In this document: positions 17,591 to 26,252 of the stretch, one piece after another | How positions within the stretch are numbered: position 1 is the first letter of the stretch | Layout of the letters: each line of letters begins with the position of its first letter | Assembly: GCA_016706275.1 (NCBI GenBank) | Contig: JADJJY010000001.1 | Span: forward strand, 248,001-312,000 | Direction: 5' to 3' | DNA from: Chloracidobacterium sp. | Lineage (GTDB): Bacteria > Acidobacteriota > Blastocatellia > Pyrinomonadales > Pyrinomonadaceae | DNA length: 64,000 nucleotides | Translations under genes and position numbers: made by a program | Notes under the pieces: generated by a model | Seen by the model: the letters and a program-made list of their open reading frames with translations, nothing else | Database searches by the model: none | Told to the model about the DNA's origin: nothing

Positions 17591-18124
17591 ATGGCTGTTT
17601 TAGAGACGATCAAAAACTTTTTCACACCCACGGGTTTTGCCGAACCTGAAGTTATCGTTCCGGCTCCGCTCTGTGAATATGAGATCCGGCCACTGACGTT
17701 AGATCAATTGCCCGACGTCCTCCGCCTCAACATCCGCTGTTTTAGAAATGGCGATAACTATACAAAATACACTTTTGAATATCTGCTTAACGAGGCGAAA
17801 ACATTGAGCTATCGTGTGGTCACGCCACAGGATGAGTTGGTCGGTTTTGCGTTTGTCATGGTCAATGAAAGTAATGCCGCTCACTTGACGACCATCGGTG
17901 TCGCCCCTGAACATCGCCAGCGAAACCTTGCCGCACGGCTGCTGAGCCATATCGAAGACGCGCTTCGCAAACGTGAGGTCGGCACTATTATGCTCGAGGT
18001 CCGCGTCGGCAACACCATCGCCCAAAACCTATATCGCCGTGCAGATTACACCGTCGTCCAACGCATCGCCAAGTATTACAATAACGGCGAAGATTGCTTT
18101 CTGATGATGAAATCTCTCTATTAA
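17591..18124 (+). CDS. RimI-like GNAT N-acetyltransferase
   Basis: The 177-residue protein has an N-terminal extension of about 30 residues and then a GNAT domain (YEIRPLTLDQLPDVLRLN). The acetyl-CoA motif is TTIGVAPEHRQRNLAARLLS, followed by MLEVRVGNTIAQNLYRRADY, which resembles the RimI motif around the substrate-binding Asn and Tyr. RimI acetylates the N-terminus of ribosomal protein S18, but many paralogues act on other proteins, so I give no symbol. The thiE start lies only four bases after its stop, so the two are probably co-transcribed. Confidence 0.8.
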   Translation: MAVLETIKNFFTPTGFAEPEVIVPAPLCEYEIRPLTLDQLPDVLRLNIRCFRNGDNYTKYTFEYLLNEAKTLSYRVVTPQDELVGFAFVMVNESNAAHLTTIGVAPEHRQRNLAARLLSHIEDALRKREVGTIMLEVRVGNTIAQNLYRRADYTVVQRIAKYYNNGEDCFLMMKSLY

Positions 18125-18128
18125 AATC

Positions 18129-18749
18129 TTGAATATCGTCCTGCCAAAGATCTATCCGATCACCGACACCCGCATCTCAGGCCTGTCTCATTTAGAGCAG
18201 GTGAAAAGATCGGTCGCCGGCGGAGCGACTCTGATCCAGCTTCGGGAAAAGCATCTGTCACCGGCCGAGTTTTGCGAAGACGCTAGTGCTGCGATCGCCT
18301 ATGCCCGTGAGCGATCCGTCAAGATCATCATTAACGACCGCGTCGACATTGCTGCGGCGTATAATGCCAATGGAGTTCATCTCGGCCAGGACGACCTGCC
18401 GCTCTCCGAGGCTCGGAAAATACTTGGTGATGGTGCGATCATCGGGTTTTCGACCCACACTTTAGAACAAGTTCGCGAGGCTTTGAGGCTCCCCGTAGAT
18501 TACATCGCATATGGCCCAATATTCGACACTAGAACAAAGCAAGATCCTGACGCGACCGTTGGCCTGTCGCCGTTAATGAAGGTGCGTGAGATCATCGGGA
18601 ATCGACCGTTAGTCGCTATCGGTGGTATTGACGGCGATAATTACCGCTCCGTTCTAGCTGCCGGGGCCGATTCAGTAGCGATCATCAGCGCAATACTCTC
18701 AGACCCCGATCAGATCGAGGCCAAAATGAGATCGTTCAACAATACCTAA
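18129..18749 (+). CDS. thiE: Thiamine-phosphate synthase
   Basis: The 206-residue TIM-barrel protein carries the ThiE signatures: GGATLIQLREKHLSPAEF, IIINDRVDIAAAYNANGVHL with GQDDLP, IGFSTHTLEQVREA, DYIAYGPIFDTRTKQ and LVAIGGIDGDN. ThiE joins HMP-pyrophosphate to thiazole phosphate to make thiamine monophosphate. Translation appears to start at a TTG (18129), because the family's N-terminal KIYPITD lies only six residues later and no ATG is available in frame. No other thi gene and no TPP riboswitch (THI box) is visible. Downstream are 154 bases before pilT. Confidence 0.93.
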   Translation: MNIVLPKIYPITDTRISGLSHLEQVKRSVAGGATLIQLREKHLSPAEFCEDASAAIAYARERSVKIIINDRVDIAAAYNANGVHLGQDDLPLSEARKILGDGAIIGFSTHTLEQVREALRLPVDYIAYGPIFDTRTKQDPDATVGLSPLMKVREIIGNRPLVAIGGIDGDNYRSVLAAGADSVAIISAILSDPDQIEAKMRSFNNT

Positions 18750-18791
18750 ACCTCGCTACATCAACATTGTTGTTTATTGTTAAAATATTAC

Positions 18792-18821
18792 TTGCACAAA
18801 CTCCTCGCTTTAAGCAATAAT
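18792..18821 (+). promoter_or_regulatory. Candidate sigma70 promoter for pilT
   Basis: TTGCAC (18792-18797) and AATAAT (18816-18821) are separated by 18 bases, about 80 bases before the pilT ATG. A hairpin (GGTTTGGC/GCCAGACC, 18832-18851) follows in the predicted leader. Confidence 0.4.
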
Positions 18822-18903
18822 ACTTATTGACGGTTTGGCATCAGCCAGACCATATTCCACATCAGCCCGCCTCTTCGTCAGCCATCAGGAGTCGAAACCA
18901 AAC

Positions 18904-20106
18904 ATGAGTTTGCTTGACATAGCACCCATTATTGAGCAGATGCTGCTCGTCTCTGAGAACGTAAGTGACCTTAATTTCTCGTGCGGCCAAAAACCGCAGG
19001 TCGAGATCAACGGCGTTCTCTATCCCGCTTCGCCCATCGGTTTGGGCAAGCTATCAGCGTTTCAAACCGAGATGATCGCGATGTCTCTGATACGCGACAA
19101 CCCCGACGCGGCCGCACATTTGGTCAAATATCGCACCGCCGATCTTAGCTACGCGCTGCCCGGTAAGTGCCGCTTTCGTGTAAATATTTTCCAACAGAGA
19201 AACTCTTACTCGATCGTTATGCGCGTCATCCCCCACGAGATACCAAGTTTTGACTCGCTCCGTCTGCCGCAGCAGCTTGCTGACATTGCCGAGATCCGCA
19301 ATGGCGTTGTGCTGCTGACCGGCCCGACCGGCTCCGGTAAAAGCTCGACGCTCGCCGCGATCATCGATCGCATCAACGAGACAAAGGCGTATCACATCGT
19401 CACTATCGAAGACCCGATCGAGTTTCTCCACAATCACAAAAAGAGCACGATCAACCAGCGTGAGGTCGGTGCCGATACAAAAGATTTTGCCTCAGCACTG
19501 CGTGCCGCCCTGCGTCAGGCACCTAAGGTCATCCTCGTCGGCGAGATGCGAGATCTCGAAACGGCCGAGATCGCTCTCGAAGCCGCCGAGACCGGCCACC
19601 TTGTGCTATCGACACTCCACACCATCGATGCGTCAAAAACCATCGACCGCATCATCGGTCTTTATCCCAAAAACGAAGAGCGTGTCATCCGCACACGTCT
19701 CGCACAGACATTTCGCTATATCGTCTCTCAACGACTGATCCCGACCGCCGATGGCCGTGGCCGTATCGCCGCCGTCGAGATCCTGCGTTCAAATCCGCGA
19801 ACTCGCGAATATATTGAAAAAGGTGAGACCGAGGGCAAGACCCTACTCGACGCGATCCGCGATGGCGAGATAGACGGTATGCAGGATTTTGATTCAGTCC
19901 TCAGAAATATGATCGAAAAGGGTCTAATCAAAATGGAAGACGGGTTGTCATTTGCGACAAATCAAAACAACCTGCTGCTCCAGCTCAAAGGCCTATCCTC
20001 GACCGAGGATTACGTTAACGCCGGTAAGCCTGCCCCTATGCCGAAACCAATGGCCGAGGCTCCGCCGCCAAAGAATCCGGACTCGGTACTCAGCATGATC
20101 GAATAA
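18904..20106 (+). CDS. pilT: Type IV pilus retraction ATPase PilT
   Basis: I take the ATG at 18904, preceded by AGGAG at 18886-18890. The 400-residue product starts SLLDIAPIIEQM, equivalent to the PilT N-terminal domain. Further motifs are Walker A GPTGSGKSST, the Asp box DPIEFLH, Walker B-type ILVGEMRDLETAEIALEAAE and the His box STLHTIDASKTIDRII. PilT is a cytosolic hexamer that depolymerises type IV pili to drive twitching motility. A proline-rich tail (PAPMPKPMAEAPPPK) extends beyond the usual end. No pilin or pilB/pilC is present. The next gene, a zinc-ribbon protein, follows after 33 bases. Confidence 0.93.
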   Translation: MSLLDIAPIIEQMLLVSENVSDLNFSCGQKPQVEINGVLYPASPIGLGKLSAFQTEMIAMSLIRDNPDAAAHLVKYRTADLSYALPGKCRFRVNIFQQRNSYSIVMRVIPHEIPSFDSLRLPQQLADIAEIRNGVVLLTGPTGSGKSSTLAAIIDRINETKAYHIVTIEDPIEFLHNHKKSTINQREVGADTKDFASALRAALRQAPKVILVGEMRDLETAEIALEAAETGHLVLSTLHTIDASKTIDRIIGLYPKNEERVIRTRLAQTFRYIVSQRLIPTADGRGRIAAVEILRSNPRTREYIEKGETEGKTLLDAIRDGEIDGMQDFDSVLRNMIEKGLIKMEDGLSFATNQNNLLLQLKGLSSTEDYVNAGKPAPMPKPMAEAPPPKNPDSVLSMIE

Positions 20107-20139
20107 CTATTTACTAATCACCGTTCACTATTCACTACA
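20107..20139. repeat. Degenerate 'ttcactattcacta' repeat
   Basis: The short pilT/zinc-ribbon gap consists of ATTTACTAATCACCGTTCAC followed by TATTCACTAC, that is, repeated degenerate heptamers of (A/T)TTCACTA type. It is one of several such families in the window. Confidence 0.4.
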
Positions 20140-20871
20140 ATGATAATCCGTTGCGATAATTGCTCTGTTTCCTTACAGTTAGACGAATCAAAGATCCCTA
20201 GTGGAAACTTTTCGGTTCGCTGTCCACGTTGCCAAAATCTGCTCCGCGTTCAAAAAGACGCGTCCGGCAAGGGCCTCTCGACGGTCGATCAGTTGGCCGC
20301 CAGCAAGCCGGCAGCTCCGACCGCTGACAGCCCAACCGATTTTGCCGCTAAGGAAAATGATATGCAGATCAACAGCGCTCTCCGTTCGCTGTTGACCGCT
20401 CTTCAGTCTGAAAAAGCTGTGATGGAAAGCGACGACGATGACGACGAAAAGCCGCGTCGCATATTGCTGTGTTTAGGGGAAAAGTCAGACGAGACAGCCA
20501 AGCTGCTCGCAAAATCGGGTTACAAGGTCTATGTTGCTCAGACCCCTGCACAGGCGAATGAAAGACTGCGCGAGGGTAAGACCGAGATACTAATATTTTC
20601 GCCGGATTTTGCCGCCGAGATGGGCGGTGCTGCCGTGATCCAGCAAAAAGCCAACGCGATGTATTCATCCGAGCGACGCCGGCTATTTCTCATTTCACTT
20701 GAGGAAGAGGGCACGACGATGAACGCCCACGACGGATTTTTGCGCAACCTCAATCTGATCGTAAACACCAACGACATTGCGCAGCTGCCCTTAATACTCA
20801 ATCGCTCATTGGGCGATTATAACGATCTCTACAACCATTTTAATAGGGCGTCAGGCCTGGCGTCAATCTAA
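20140..20871 (+). CDS. MJ0042-type zinc-ribbon protein with receiver-like domain
   Basis: The 243-residue product begins with a zinc ribbon: IIRCDNCSVSLQLDESKIP and VRCPRCQNLLRVQK, with CxxC pairs about 20 residues apart, as in the MJ0042 family. After a low-complexity linker, residues about 105-235 look like a response-regulator fold (ILLCLGEKSDETAKLLAKSG, TEILIFSPDF). The usual phosphoacceptor Asp and acidic pair are not evident, so it may be a pseudo-receiver. An acidic stretch (ESDDDDDEKP) joins them. Its place 33 bases behind pilT suggests a link with pilus-driven motility, but that is inference. Confidence 0.65.
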   Translation: MIIRCDNCSVSLQLDESKIPSGNFSVRCPRCQNLLRVQKDASGKGLSTVDQLAASKPAAPTADSPTDFAAKENDMQINSALRSLLTALQSEKAVMESDDDDDEKPRRILLCLGEKSDETAKLLAKSGYKVYVAQTPAQANERLREGKTEILIFSPDFAAEMGGAAVIQQKANAMYSSERRRLFLISLEEEGTTMNAHDGFLRNLNLIVNTNDIAQLPLILNRSLGDYNDLYNHFNRASGLASI

Positions 20872-20877
20872 CGATAG

Positions 20878-21921
20878 TTACAGCAGTGCGAGGTCACAGA
20901 CGAGCATCTCGATCTGCAAACGAGCACCCACAGGGCCGCTGCCGCCGATCGATGTTTTCATAGCGACGTCTGTTTTGGCGACTTTTTGAATTGCGGAGAC
21001 GAGCTTTTTCATTTCAACGCGGCGGGCCGCTGCCAGAAATGGCTCTTGGTCGTTGTATCGCAACTTGACCACATTTGCCACCTCACGGCGGTCGACGCCC
21101 CGTTCCATCATTTCTTTTGCCATAAGCAAACGGCGGTAGTTGTAGGCGATCAGCCCAAGAAGAGCCAGCGGCTCGGCACCGTCATCGAGTATTTTCCTCA
21201 GCAAATTGATCGCCGACGAACGCCGTCCAGCGACGAGCTGTTTTGTCAGTTCGAAGTTGTCGATCTCGCGGCTGTTGGGCACAAGCTCTTCTATCAGTCC
21301 GGTAGTCACAACTTTCCCGGGCAGCGCTGCGGTCGCTAGCTTGCTTATCTCATTGTTGAGGCGGCAAACGTTTGGACCGATGCGGTTAATAAAGCTATTT
21401 AATGTCGCTCCGTCTATCTCGGCGCCGGTTTTACGAAATTCGCTTCGTGCCCAATCAGCCAACTCGGCATCCTCAAGCGGTTTGAACTCAACCGCTGTCG
21501 TCTTATCACGCAGCAGCTTGCCCATTTTCCGCACGCCGTTGAGGTCGTCCGCAATAAATATGACAGTCGATGTCGGCGAAGGATTAGCGAAATACGCGCT
21601 TAGCATCGCCTCGTGGTCTTCGGTAATGGTGTCGCGATAGCCGGTCGCCGAAATACGAATATCCGTGATCCGTACAACCCGTCGCGAAGCCATCATCGGC
21701 AACTGCTCGGCAACGGCAAGAGCCTGTTTGAGATTACCGTCAGAGTTCAGGCTAAACGAAGTATCATTAAAATCACGAAAATCTCCTTCGGCAAACGATA
21801 GGTCGGAGATGGTCTTTGCGGCCAAGTCACGCAGATATGTCTCAGCGCCAAAAAGCACATAAACAGGTGCGATCTCACGCTGTTTTAGCTGATTTCTAAG
21901 CTGTTCGCGGGACAGGACCAT
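20878..21921 (-). CDS. holA: DNA polymerase III subunit delta
   Basis: The 347-residue protein fits HolA: PVYVLFGAETYLRDLAAKTI at the N-terminus, ASRRVVRITDIRISATGYRD, STVIFIADDLNGVRKMGKLL, a GPNVCRLNNEISKLA helix and the C-terminal collar segment (LLALLGLIAYNYRRLLMAKE-like). The delta subunit opens the beta clamp during loading onto DNA. It lies downstream of lptE, the pairing seen in many diderms (lptE-holA), but here a 95-base foldback repeat separates them. The protein is cytosolic. It is convergent with the zinc-ribbon gene, six bases apart. Confidence 0.88.
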   Translation of the reverse strand: MVLSREQLRNQLKQREIAPVYVLFGAETYLRDLAAKTISDLSFAEGDFRDFNDTSFSLNSDGNLKQALAVAEQLPMMASRRVVRITDIRISATGYRDTITEDHEAMLSAYFANPSPTSTVIFIADDLNGVRKMGKLLRDKTTAVEFKPLEDAELADWARSEFRKTGAEIDGATLNSFINRIGPNVCRLNNEISKLATAALPGKVVTTGLIEELVPNSREIDNFELTKQLVAGRRSSAINLLRKILDDGAEPLALLGLIAYNYRRLLMAKEMMERGVDRREVANVVKLRYNDQEPFLAAARRVEMKKLVSAIQKVAKTDVAMKTSIGGSGPVGARLQIEMLVCDLALL

Positions 21922-21931
21922 AAAAATAATT

Positions 21932-22026
21932 AACCGCAGATAAACGCAGATGCACGCAGATTCATAAAAATAGTATTTACTGATCCTAACCTTTCCGATC
22001 TGCGTTTATTTGCGTTCATCTGCGGT
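21932..22026. repeat. Foldback repeat, 'ccgcagataaacgcaga' family
   Basis: The left arm (ACCGCAGATAAACGCAGATG then CACGCAGA) and right arm (TCTGCGTTTATTTGCGTTCA then TCTGCGGT) are imperfect inverted copies built of a degenerate unit of about 10 bases. They enclose about 30 A/T-rich bases. It fills the lptE-holA gap and could act as a bidirectional terminator or processing site. Confidence 0.8.
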
Positions 22027-22037
22027 AAAGAACTCTT

Positions 22038-22589
22038 CTATTTCTTTTCTTCTTTTACACCGATGCCGTTGACGAATGCGGAAACTGCGGCTTCCGCAAA
22101 TGCCCTCGCCATACGTTCGACGGCGGGATCTTCCTCGTTAAAGAAGGAACGCGGGTCGCTCGTAAATTCGAACGATTCCCGAAAGGTAAAATTTTGGTTA
22201 TCGTAGAGGATCGTGTTGTTTCGCACGTCGCGAATTGTCACCGCGGTCACGATCGTCACCTCATACACGCGGGCGCGACCCTGGCTGTCGAGCAGAACCC
22301 CGGAGAATGCAAAATCACGGATCGTTCCCTCAAGCACTGCATCAGCACCGGTACGCGAACCTTGCACCTTTAACCCGTTGCCGCGGCGGATGATCTCGCG
22401 GCTGACAGCGTCCGTAAAACGCGATTCAACCTTGTAACGCAGTCCTTTTGCCTCAAACTGAAACGCCGGGACGGCGATCGTCTTTACGTTATTAGGCAGA
22501 CCCGAATTGGTCACAGGCTTATAACACTCGGTAAAGCCGGAGACAAGAAATATGGTAAAAGCGAGCGGTAGGACTCTGAGATATTTCAT
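22038..22589 (-). CDS. lptE: LptE-like LPS-assembly lipoprotein
   Basis: The 183-residue protein has a signal peptide (LPLAFTIFLVSGFTECYKP) whose Cys-22 could be lipidated, though the lipobox (FTEC) is poor. It then carries LPNNVKTIAVPAFQFEAKG, RFTDAVSREIIRRGNGLKV and DAVLEGTIRDFAFSGVLLD, the LptE/LPS-assembly lipoprotein pattern (PF04390). LptE plugs the LptD barrel that delivers LPS to the outer leaflet, so it supports a diderm cell with LPS. The start overlaps the upstream membrane-protein stop by four bases (ATGA). Confidence 0.8.
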   Translation of the reverse strand: MKYLRVLPLAFTIFLVSGFTECYKPVTNSGLPNNVKTIAVPAFQFEAKGLRYKVESRFTDAVSREIIRRGNGLKVQGSRTGADAVLEGTIRDFAFSGVLLDSQGRARVYEVTIVTAVTIRDVRNNTILYDNQNFTFRESFEFTSDPRSFFNEEDPAVERMARAFAEAAVSAFVNGIGVKEEKK

Positions 22590-23257
22590 TTTGTTGTTGC
22601 GTCAAAGCCGATGCTTTTCATCTTTGAACGGCGAATAGCAAAAACACCTAGACAGATAAACGCCAGCGTGAGCAATACGCCCCCGACCACCGTCGCCCAA
22701 AACTCAGGCGTTTTTGGTTCGGTCGAATAGTATGAGCCCTGTGAGTTGCCGGCCTTATTGCTGTTTTGGCTGCCCGTAACAGGTGTCGCTTTTATACCTT
22801 TCTCTGTATCCTTTTCCAGACGATAAACAGGATCTTTTGCTCCTGCTGCTTCGGCTGTCGGCACATCGCGAATAAAGCCATGTTCGACAAGCACGATGGT
22901 ACCAGTCACCTTATCGTCGTATATGGCTTGCTGCAAGGGATTTAACCTTTGATCCGTCGCAGTTTCGCTTAGACCGATCAGCGCTTTTTTGGGAACGGCG
23001 AGAAACTTGCCGTTACGATACCAAGCTCCGCCGCCCATCGATTCGATGGTCGTAAGCTGGTCCTTTTTCAGAACATATTCTTTTAGGTCAGCGCCGACCT
23101 TGATAAAAAAGCGATAGTCCGCAAAGTCGTCCTTAGGCTCGATCACCAGCTTTTGCGTGATGCGTTTGTAGCCTGCATCGGGCGGCACATCAGCATAGAC
23201 GGCTGTAAAGAAAGACAGTGTTACGAATACCAACGCCAACGTCATCAATATCTTCAT
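22586..23257 (-). CDS. Secreted protein with C-terminal membrane anchor, unknown
   Basis: I start at the ATG at 23257, directly after the folP stop; a longer frame to 23371 would overlap folP widely. The 223-residue product has a signal peptide (MKILMTLALVFVTLSFFTAVYA), a periplasmic region (PPDAGYKRITQKLVIEPKDD, FFIKVGADLKEYVLKKDQL) and one C-terminal helix (ATVVGGVLLTLAFICLGVFA) with a short basic tail, so it is a type I membrane protein. No family is recognised. It sits between folP and lptE with overlaps or one-base gaps, which suggests co-expression with envelope genes. Confidence 0.65.
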   Translation of the reverse strand: MKILMTLALVFVTLSFFTAVYADVPPDAGYKRITQKLVIEPKDDFADYRFFIKVGADLKEYVLKKDQLTTIESMGGGAWYRNGKFLAVPKKALIGLSETATDQRLNPLQQAIYDDKVTGTIVLVEHGFIRDVPTAEAAGAKDPVYRLEKDTEKGIKATPVTGSQNSNKAGNSQGSYYSTEPKTPEFWATVVGGVLLTLAFICLGVFAIRRSKMKSIGFDATTK

Positions 23258-23258
23258 G

Positions 23259-24104
23259 TTATTTAACCCCCGAAATAGCAACCGTAGTTTTGATCGCACT
23301 GACCGTTTCCCGAACGTCATGGACACGCAATATCTTTGCTCCGTTGCGAATCGCGACCAGTGCCGTCGCAAGGCTGCCGCCCGTTCGTTCTGCCGGCGGA
23401 ACGTCGCCGAGAATACGCGTCAGAAAAGATTTCCGCGAAGTGCCGATCAACATCGGATACGCTATGAATTCGCTTACGATATTACCAAGTTTCGCCAGTA
23501 ACTCTAAATTCTGCTCCTGCGTCTTACCAAACCCGATCCCAACATCGACAGCGATCTGTTCGCAGCGAACACCGTGAGCCATGGCTATCTCGAGCGCACG
23601 AGCGAGGCCGGCTGTGACATCAGCGACAATATCCTCGACCGGCGGCTGGCTATGCATCGTCAAAAAATCCCCGCGCGAATGCATCAGAACAAGCCCCGCA
23701 TTTGTCCGTGCCGCAACGGCGGCGATCCCTTTATCAAACCGCAATCCTGAAATGTCGTTGATGATCTCCGCCCCCGCATCGACCGACGCGACAGCAACTT
23801 CCGATTTGGTCGTATCGATCGAGACAGGCGTATCAAACCTCTTAGTAATTGCCTCGATCACAGGCACGACACGATGTATCTCGTCGTCACCCGAAACTTG
23901 CCCGCTGCCCGGCCGCGTCGATTCGCCGCCGACATCGATGATATCGGCTCCATCTGCGATCATCGCCTCGGCATGACGCAGGGCATCATCAACCGACAAA
24001 AACTCACCGCCATCAGAAAAGCTGTCTGGCGTGACATTTAGTATGCCCATCACCAGCGGCTGCTCGAGCGATATTTTTCGACGTGATGTCTGCCAGTACT
24101 TCAT
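23259..24104 (-). CDS. folP: Dihydropteroate synthase
   Basis: The 281-residue protein carries PLVMGILNVTPDSFSDGGEF and ADIIDVGGESTRPGSGQVSG, both DHPS signatures. Also present are VSIDTTKSEVAVASVDAGAE, IINDISGL, GLVLMHSRG, VDVGIGFGKTQEQN and LIGTSRKSFLTRIL. The enzyme joins 6-hydroxymethyl-dihydropterin pyrophosphate and p-aminobenzoate in folate synthesis and is the sulfonamide target. It follows ftsH, the classic ftsH-folP order seen in E. coli, here with a short foldback repeat between. The glmM gene that often comes next is replaced by a membrane-protein gene. Confidence 0.95.
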   Translation of the reverse strand: MKYWQTSRRKISLEQPLVMGILNVTPDSFSDGGEFLSVDDALRHAEAMIADGADIIDVGGESTRPGSGQVSGDDEIHRVVPVIEAITKRFDTPVSIDTTKSEVAVASVDAGAEIINDISGLRFDKGIAAVAARTNAGLVLMHSRGDFLTMHSQPPVEDIVADVTAGLARALEIAMAHGVRCEQIAVDVGIGFGKTQEQNLELLAKLGNIVSEFIAYPMLIGTSRKSFLTRILGDVPPAERTGGSLATALVAIRNGAKILRVHDVRETVSAIKTTVAISGVK

Positions 24105-24116
24105 AAATGCAAAAGT

Positions 24117-24178
24117 AAAAAGTAAAAAGGCAAAAGTAAAGAAAATATCTCACTTTTGCCTTTTTCCTTTTACCTTCT
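24117..24178. repeat. Foldback repeat, 'aaaagtaaaaagg' family
   Basis: Degenerate units AAAAGTAAAAAGTAAAAAGG then CAAAAGTAAAG (left) mirror CACTTTTGCCTTTTTCCTTT then TACCTTCTGAC (right). The core AAAGGCAAAAGT/ACTTTTGCCTTT is a perfect 12-bp stem. It fills the ftsH-folP gap and may end or process the ftsH transcript. Confidence 0.7.
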
Positions 24179-24187
24179 GACTTGGCC

Positions 24188-26107
24188 TCAGGCCGCGACC
24201 GGATCATTTCCGGTAATAGGCGGTAAGATCTGCCCTTTAATAGTCGCCGAATCTTCCGTCTCGGTCGAATCATCGTCCTTGCTCGTTGATTGCCTCTCAA
24301 CAGGGTCGAGCGGTAATCCGGCCATTACTCGACGGATCATCACTGCGTCGAGCGTCTCATGTTCGAGCAGAGCCTCGGCAATATTGATGAGCGACTCGCG
24401 GTTTTCCTTGATGATCTTTTCGGCACGCTCATATTGCTCGGCAATGATGCGTCTGACCTCGAGATCGATCTTGATCGCCGTGTCCTCTGAGTAATCACGG
24501 TGCTGCGATATCTCACGACCTAGGAAGATCTGTTCTTCTTTCTTGCCAAAGGTCAGCGGCCCCAGCTCGCTCATGCCGTATTCGCAGACCATCGCACGGG
24601 CAACCTCGGTCGCCTTCTCGATGTCATTGGCGGCACCAGTCGTGATGCTACCGATAAATACATCCTCAGCGATACGTCCGCCCATCGCCATCGCGATCTG
24701 CCCAAGCAAATATTCCTTGGTCGCCGATAAACGGTCTTTTTCTGGCAGATACATCGTCACACCAAGCGCCATGCCGCGCGGGATGATCGTCACCTTATGG
24801 ACCGGATCGACGTTTGGCACCTTGAGCCCGACCAGAGTGTGGCCCGCCTCATGATAAGCCGTGATGCGTTTTTCCTCGTCGGAAATGACCATCGACTTAC
24901 GCTCGGCGCCCATCATTACCTTGTCTTTGGCGATCTCAAAATCGGCCATGCCGACAACTTTTTTATTGTAACGAGCAGCGTTTAGCGCAGCTTCGTTAAC
25001 GATATTTGCAAGATCGGCACCCGTAAATCCGGGCGTGCCGCGTGCAATTACGTTGACATCGACACCCTCATCAAGCGGTATCTTACGCGTGTGAACTTTC
25101 AAAATACCTTCGCGGCCGCGAACGTCAGGACGTCCGACGACAACACGACGGTCAAATCTACCCGGACGAAGTAATGCGGGATCAAGCACGTCAGGCCGAT
25201 TGGTCGAGGCAACGAGGATAACGCCGTCGTTCGATTCAAAACCGTCCATTTCGACGAGCAATTGATTAAGCGTCTGTTCGCGCTCATCGTGTCCGCCGCC
25301 TAAGCCCGCACCGCGATGGCGTCCGACCGCGTCGATCTCATCGATAAAGATGATACACGGAGCATTTTTCTTGCCCTGTTCAAACAGGTCGCGAACGCGG
25401 CTCGCACCGACGCCGACAAACATCTCGACAAAATCCGATCCCGAGATCGAGAAAAACGGCACGTTCGCCTCGCCAGCGATCGCCTTTGCAAGCAAGGTCT
25501 TACCGGTGCCTGGAGGGCCCACCATCAGCACGCCCTTAGGGATCTTGCCGCCCAGCTTTTGAAACTTTTGCGGGTCTTTTAGAAATTCGATGATCTCCTG
25601 CAGCTCTTCTTTTGCTTCGTCGACACCGGCCACGTCCTTAAACGTGACGCGTTTTTGCTGGTTATTGAGCAGCTTTGCCTTTGACTTGCCAAACGACAGA
25701 GCCTTGTTGCCGCCGGCCTGCATCTGTCTGAGCGTAAAGGCCAAAAAGCCCATCAGCAACACGAATGGCAGCAGCGATATCAGCACCTGCCAGCCTAGCC
25801 CGGTTGACGGGGCCTCAAGCTTGATTACCGTGTCAGTATCTTTTGCCGCAGCAAAGATCTGGTCACGGGTCGAGTCGCTCAGGTCAAGCTTTGCCGTAAA
25901 TTTTACGTCGCTCTTGCTGACGAGCTCGAGAGTGTCCTGTTTTACAGTGACCTCTTTGATGTCCTTATTCTTGATCTGTGTGAGAGCCGCGTCAAAAGAT
26001 AGATCCTTTGTCAGCGGTGCTTGTTTTGACTGTAGATACCACACGAATACCAACGCACTCGAAATGATCATCAGCCACAATAAAACTTGTTTTGCCTTAG
26101 AACTCAA
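24188..26107 (-). CDS. ftsH: ATP-dependent zinc metalloprotease FtsH
   Basis: The 639-residue protein has two membrane helices (about 8-24 and 108-127) enclosing a periplasmic domain. Next come the AAA+ domain with Walker A GPPGTGKT, Walker B IIFIDEIDAVGRHRG and second region of homology DVLDPALLRPGRFDRRVV, and then the peptidase domain with zinc motif HEAGH. FtsH is a hexameric inner-membrane protease that degrades membrane and regulatory proteins. A GGAG-like element lies before the ATG. It stands between tilS and folP, a widely conserved order. The C-terminal tail is acidic and of normal length. Confidence 0.97.
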   Translation of the reverse strand: MSSKAKQVLLWLMIISSALVFVWYLQSKQAPLTKDLSFDAALTQIKNKDIKEVTVKQDTLELVSKSDVKFTAKLDLSDSTRDQIFAAAKDTDTVIKLEAPSTGLGWQVLISLLPFVLLMGFLAFTLRQMQAGGNKALSFGKSKAKLLNNQQKRVTFKDVAGVDEAKEELQEIIEFLKDPQKFQKLGGKIPKGVLMVGPPGTGKTLLAKAIAGEANVPFFSISGSDFVEMFVGVGASRVRDLFEQGKKNAPCIIFIDEIDAVGRHRGAGLGGGHDEREQTLNQLLVEMDGFESNDGVILVASTNRPDVLDPALLRPGRFDRRVVVGRPDVRGREGILKVHTRKIPLDEGVDVNVIARGTPGFTGADLANIVNEAALNAARYNKKVVGMADFEIAKDKVMMGAERKSMVISDEEKRITAYHEAGHTLVGLKVPNVDPVHKVTIIPRGMALGVTMYLPEKDRLSATKEYLLGQIAMAMGGRIAEDVFIGSITTGAANDIEKATEVARAMVCEYGMSELGPLTFGKKEEQIFLGREISQHRDYSEDTAIKIDLEVRRIIAEQYERAEKIIKENRESLINIAEALLEHETLDAVMIRRVMAGLPLDPVERQSTSKDDDSTETEDSATIKGQILPPITGNDPVAA

Positions 26108-26172
26108 TTTATAGCCTCCAAATCAACTTTCACCTGTCTAACAACCAGCCTTACTTTGATGAAAGCCGCTGC

Positions 26173-26202
26173 CGGGACGTTGTTCTAAAACGATGCGTCC
26201 CG
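26173..26202. promoter_or_regulatory. Hairpin in the tilS-ftsH gap
   Basis: CGGGACG (26173-26179) and CGTCCCG (26196-26202) form a 7-bp stem with a 16-base loop, about 65 bases upstream of ftsH. There is no T-run on either side, so it is more likely leader structure than a terminator. Confidence 0.4.
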
Positions 26203-26252
26203 TGTCATAACCCTAACCTTTAATTCTAGTTGTGCGCCCGACAATATTCAAC

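Noticed and set aside
18750..18903. TPP riboswitch or other thiamine element near thiE
   Set aside because: No THI-box sequence was seen either before thiE, where only four bases are free, or after it.
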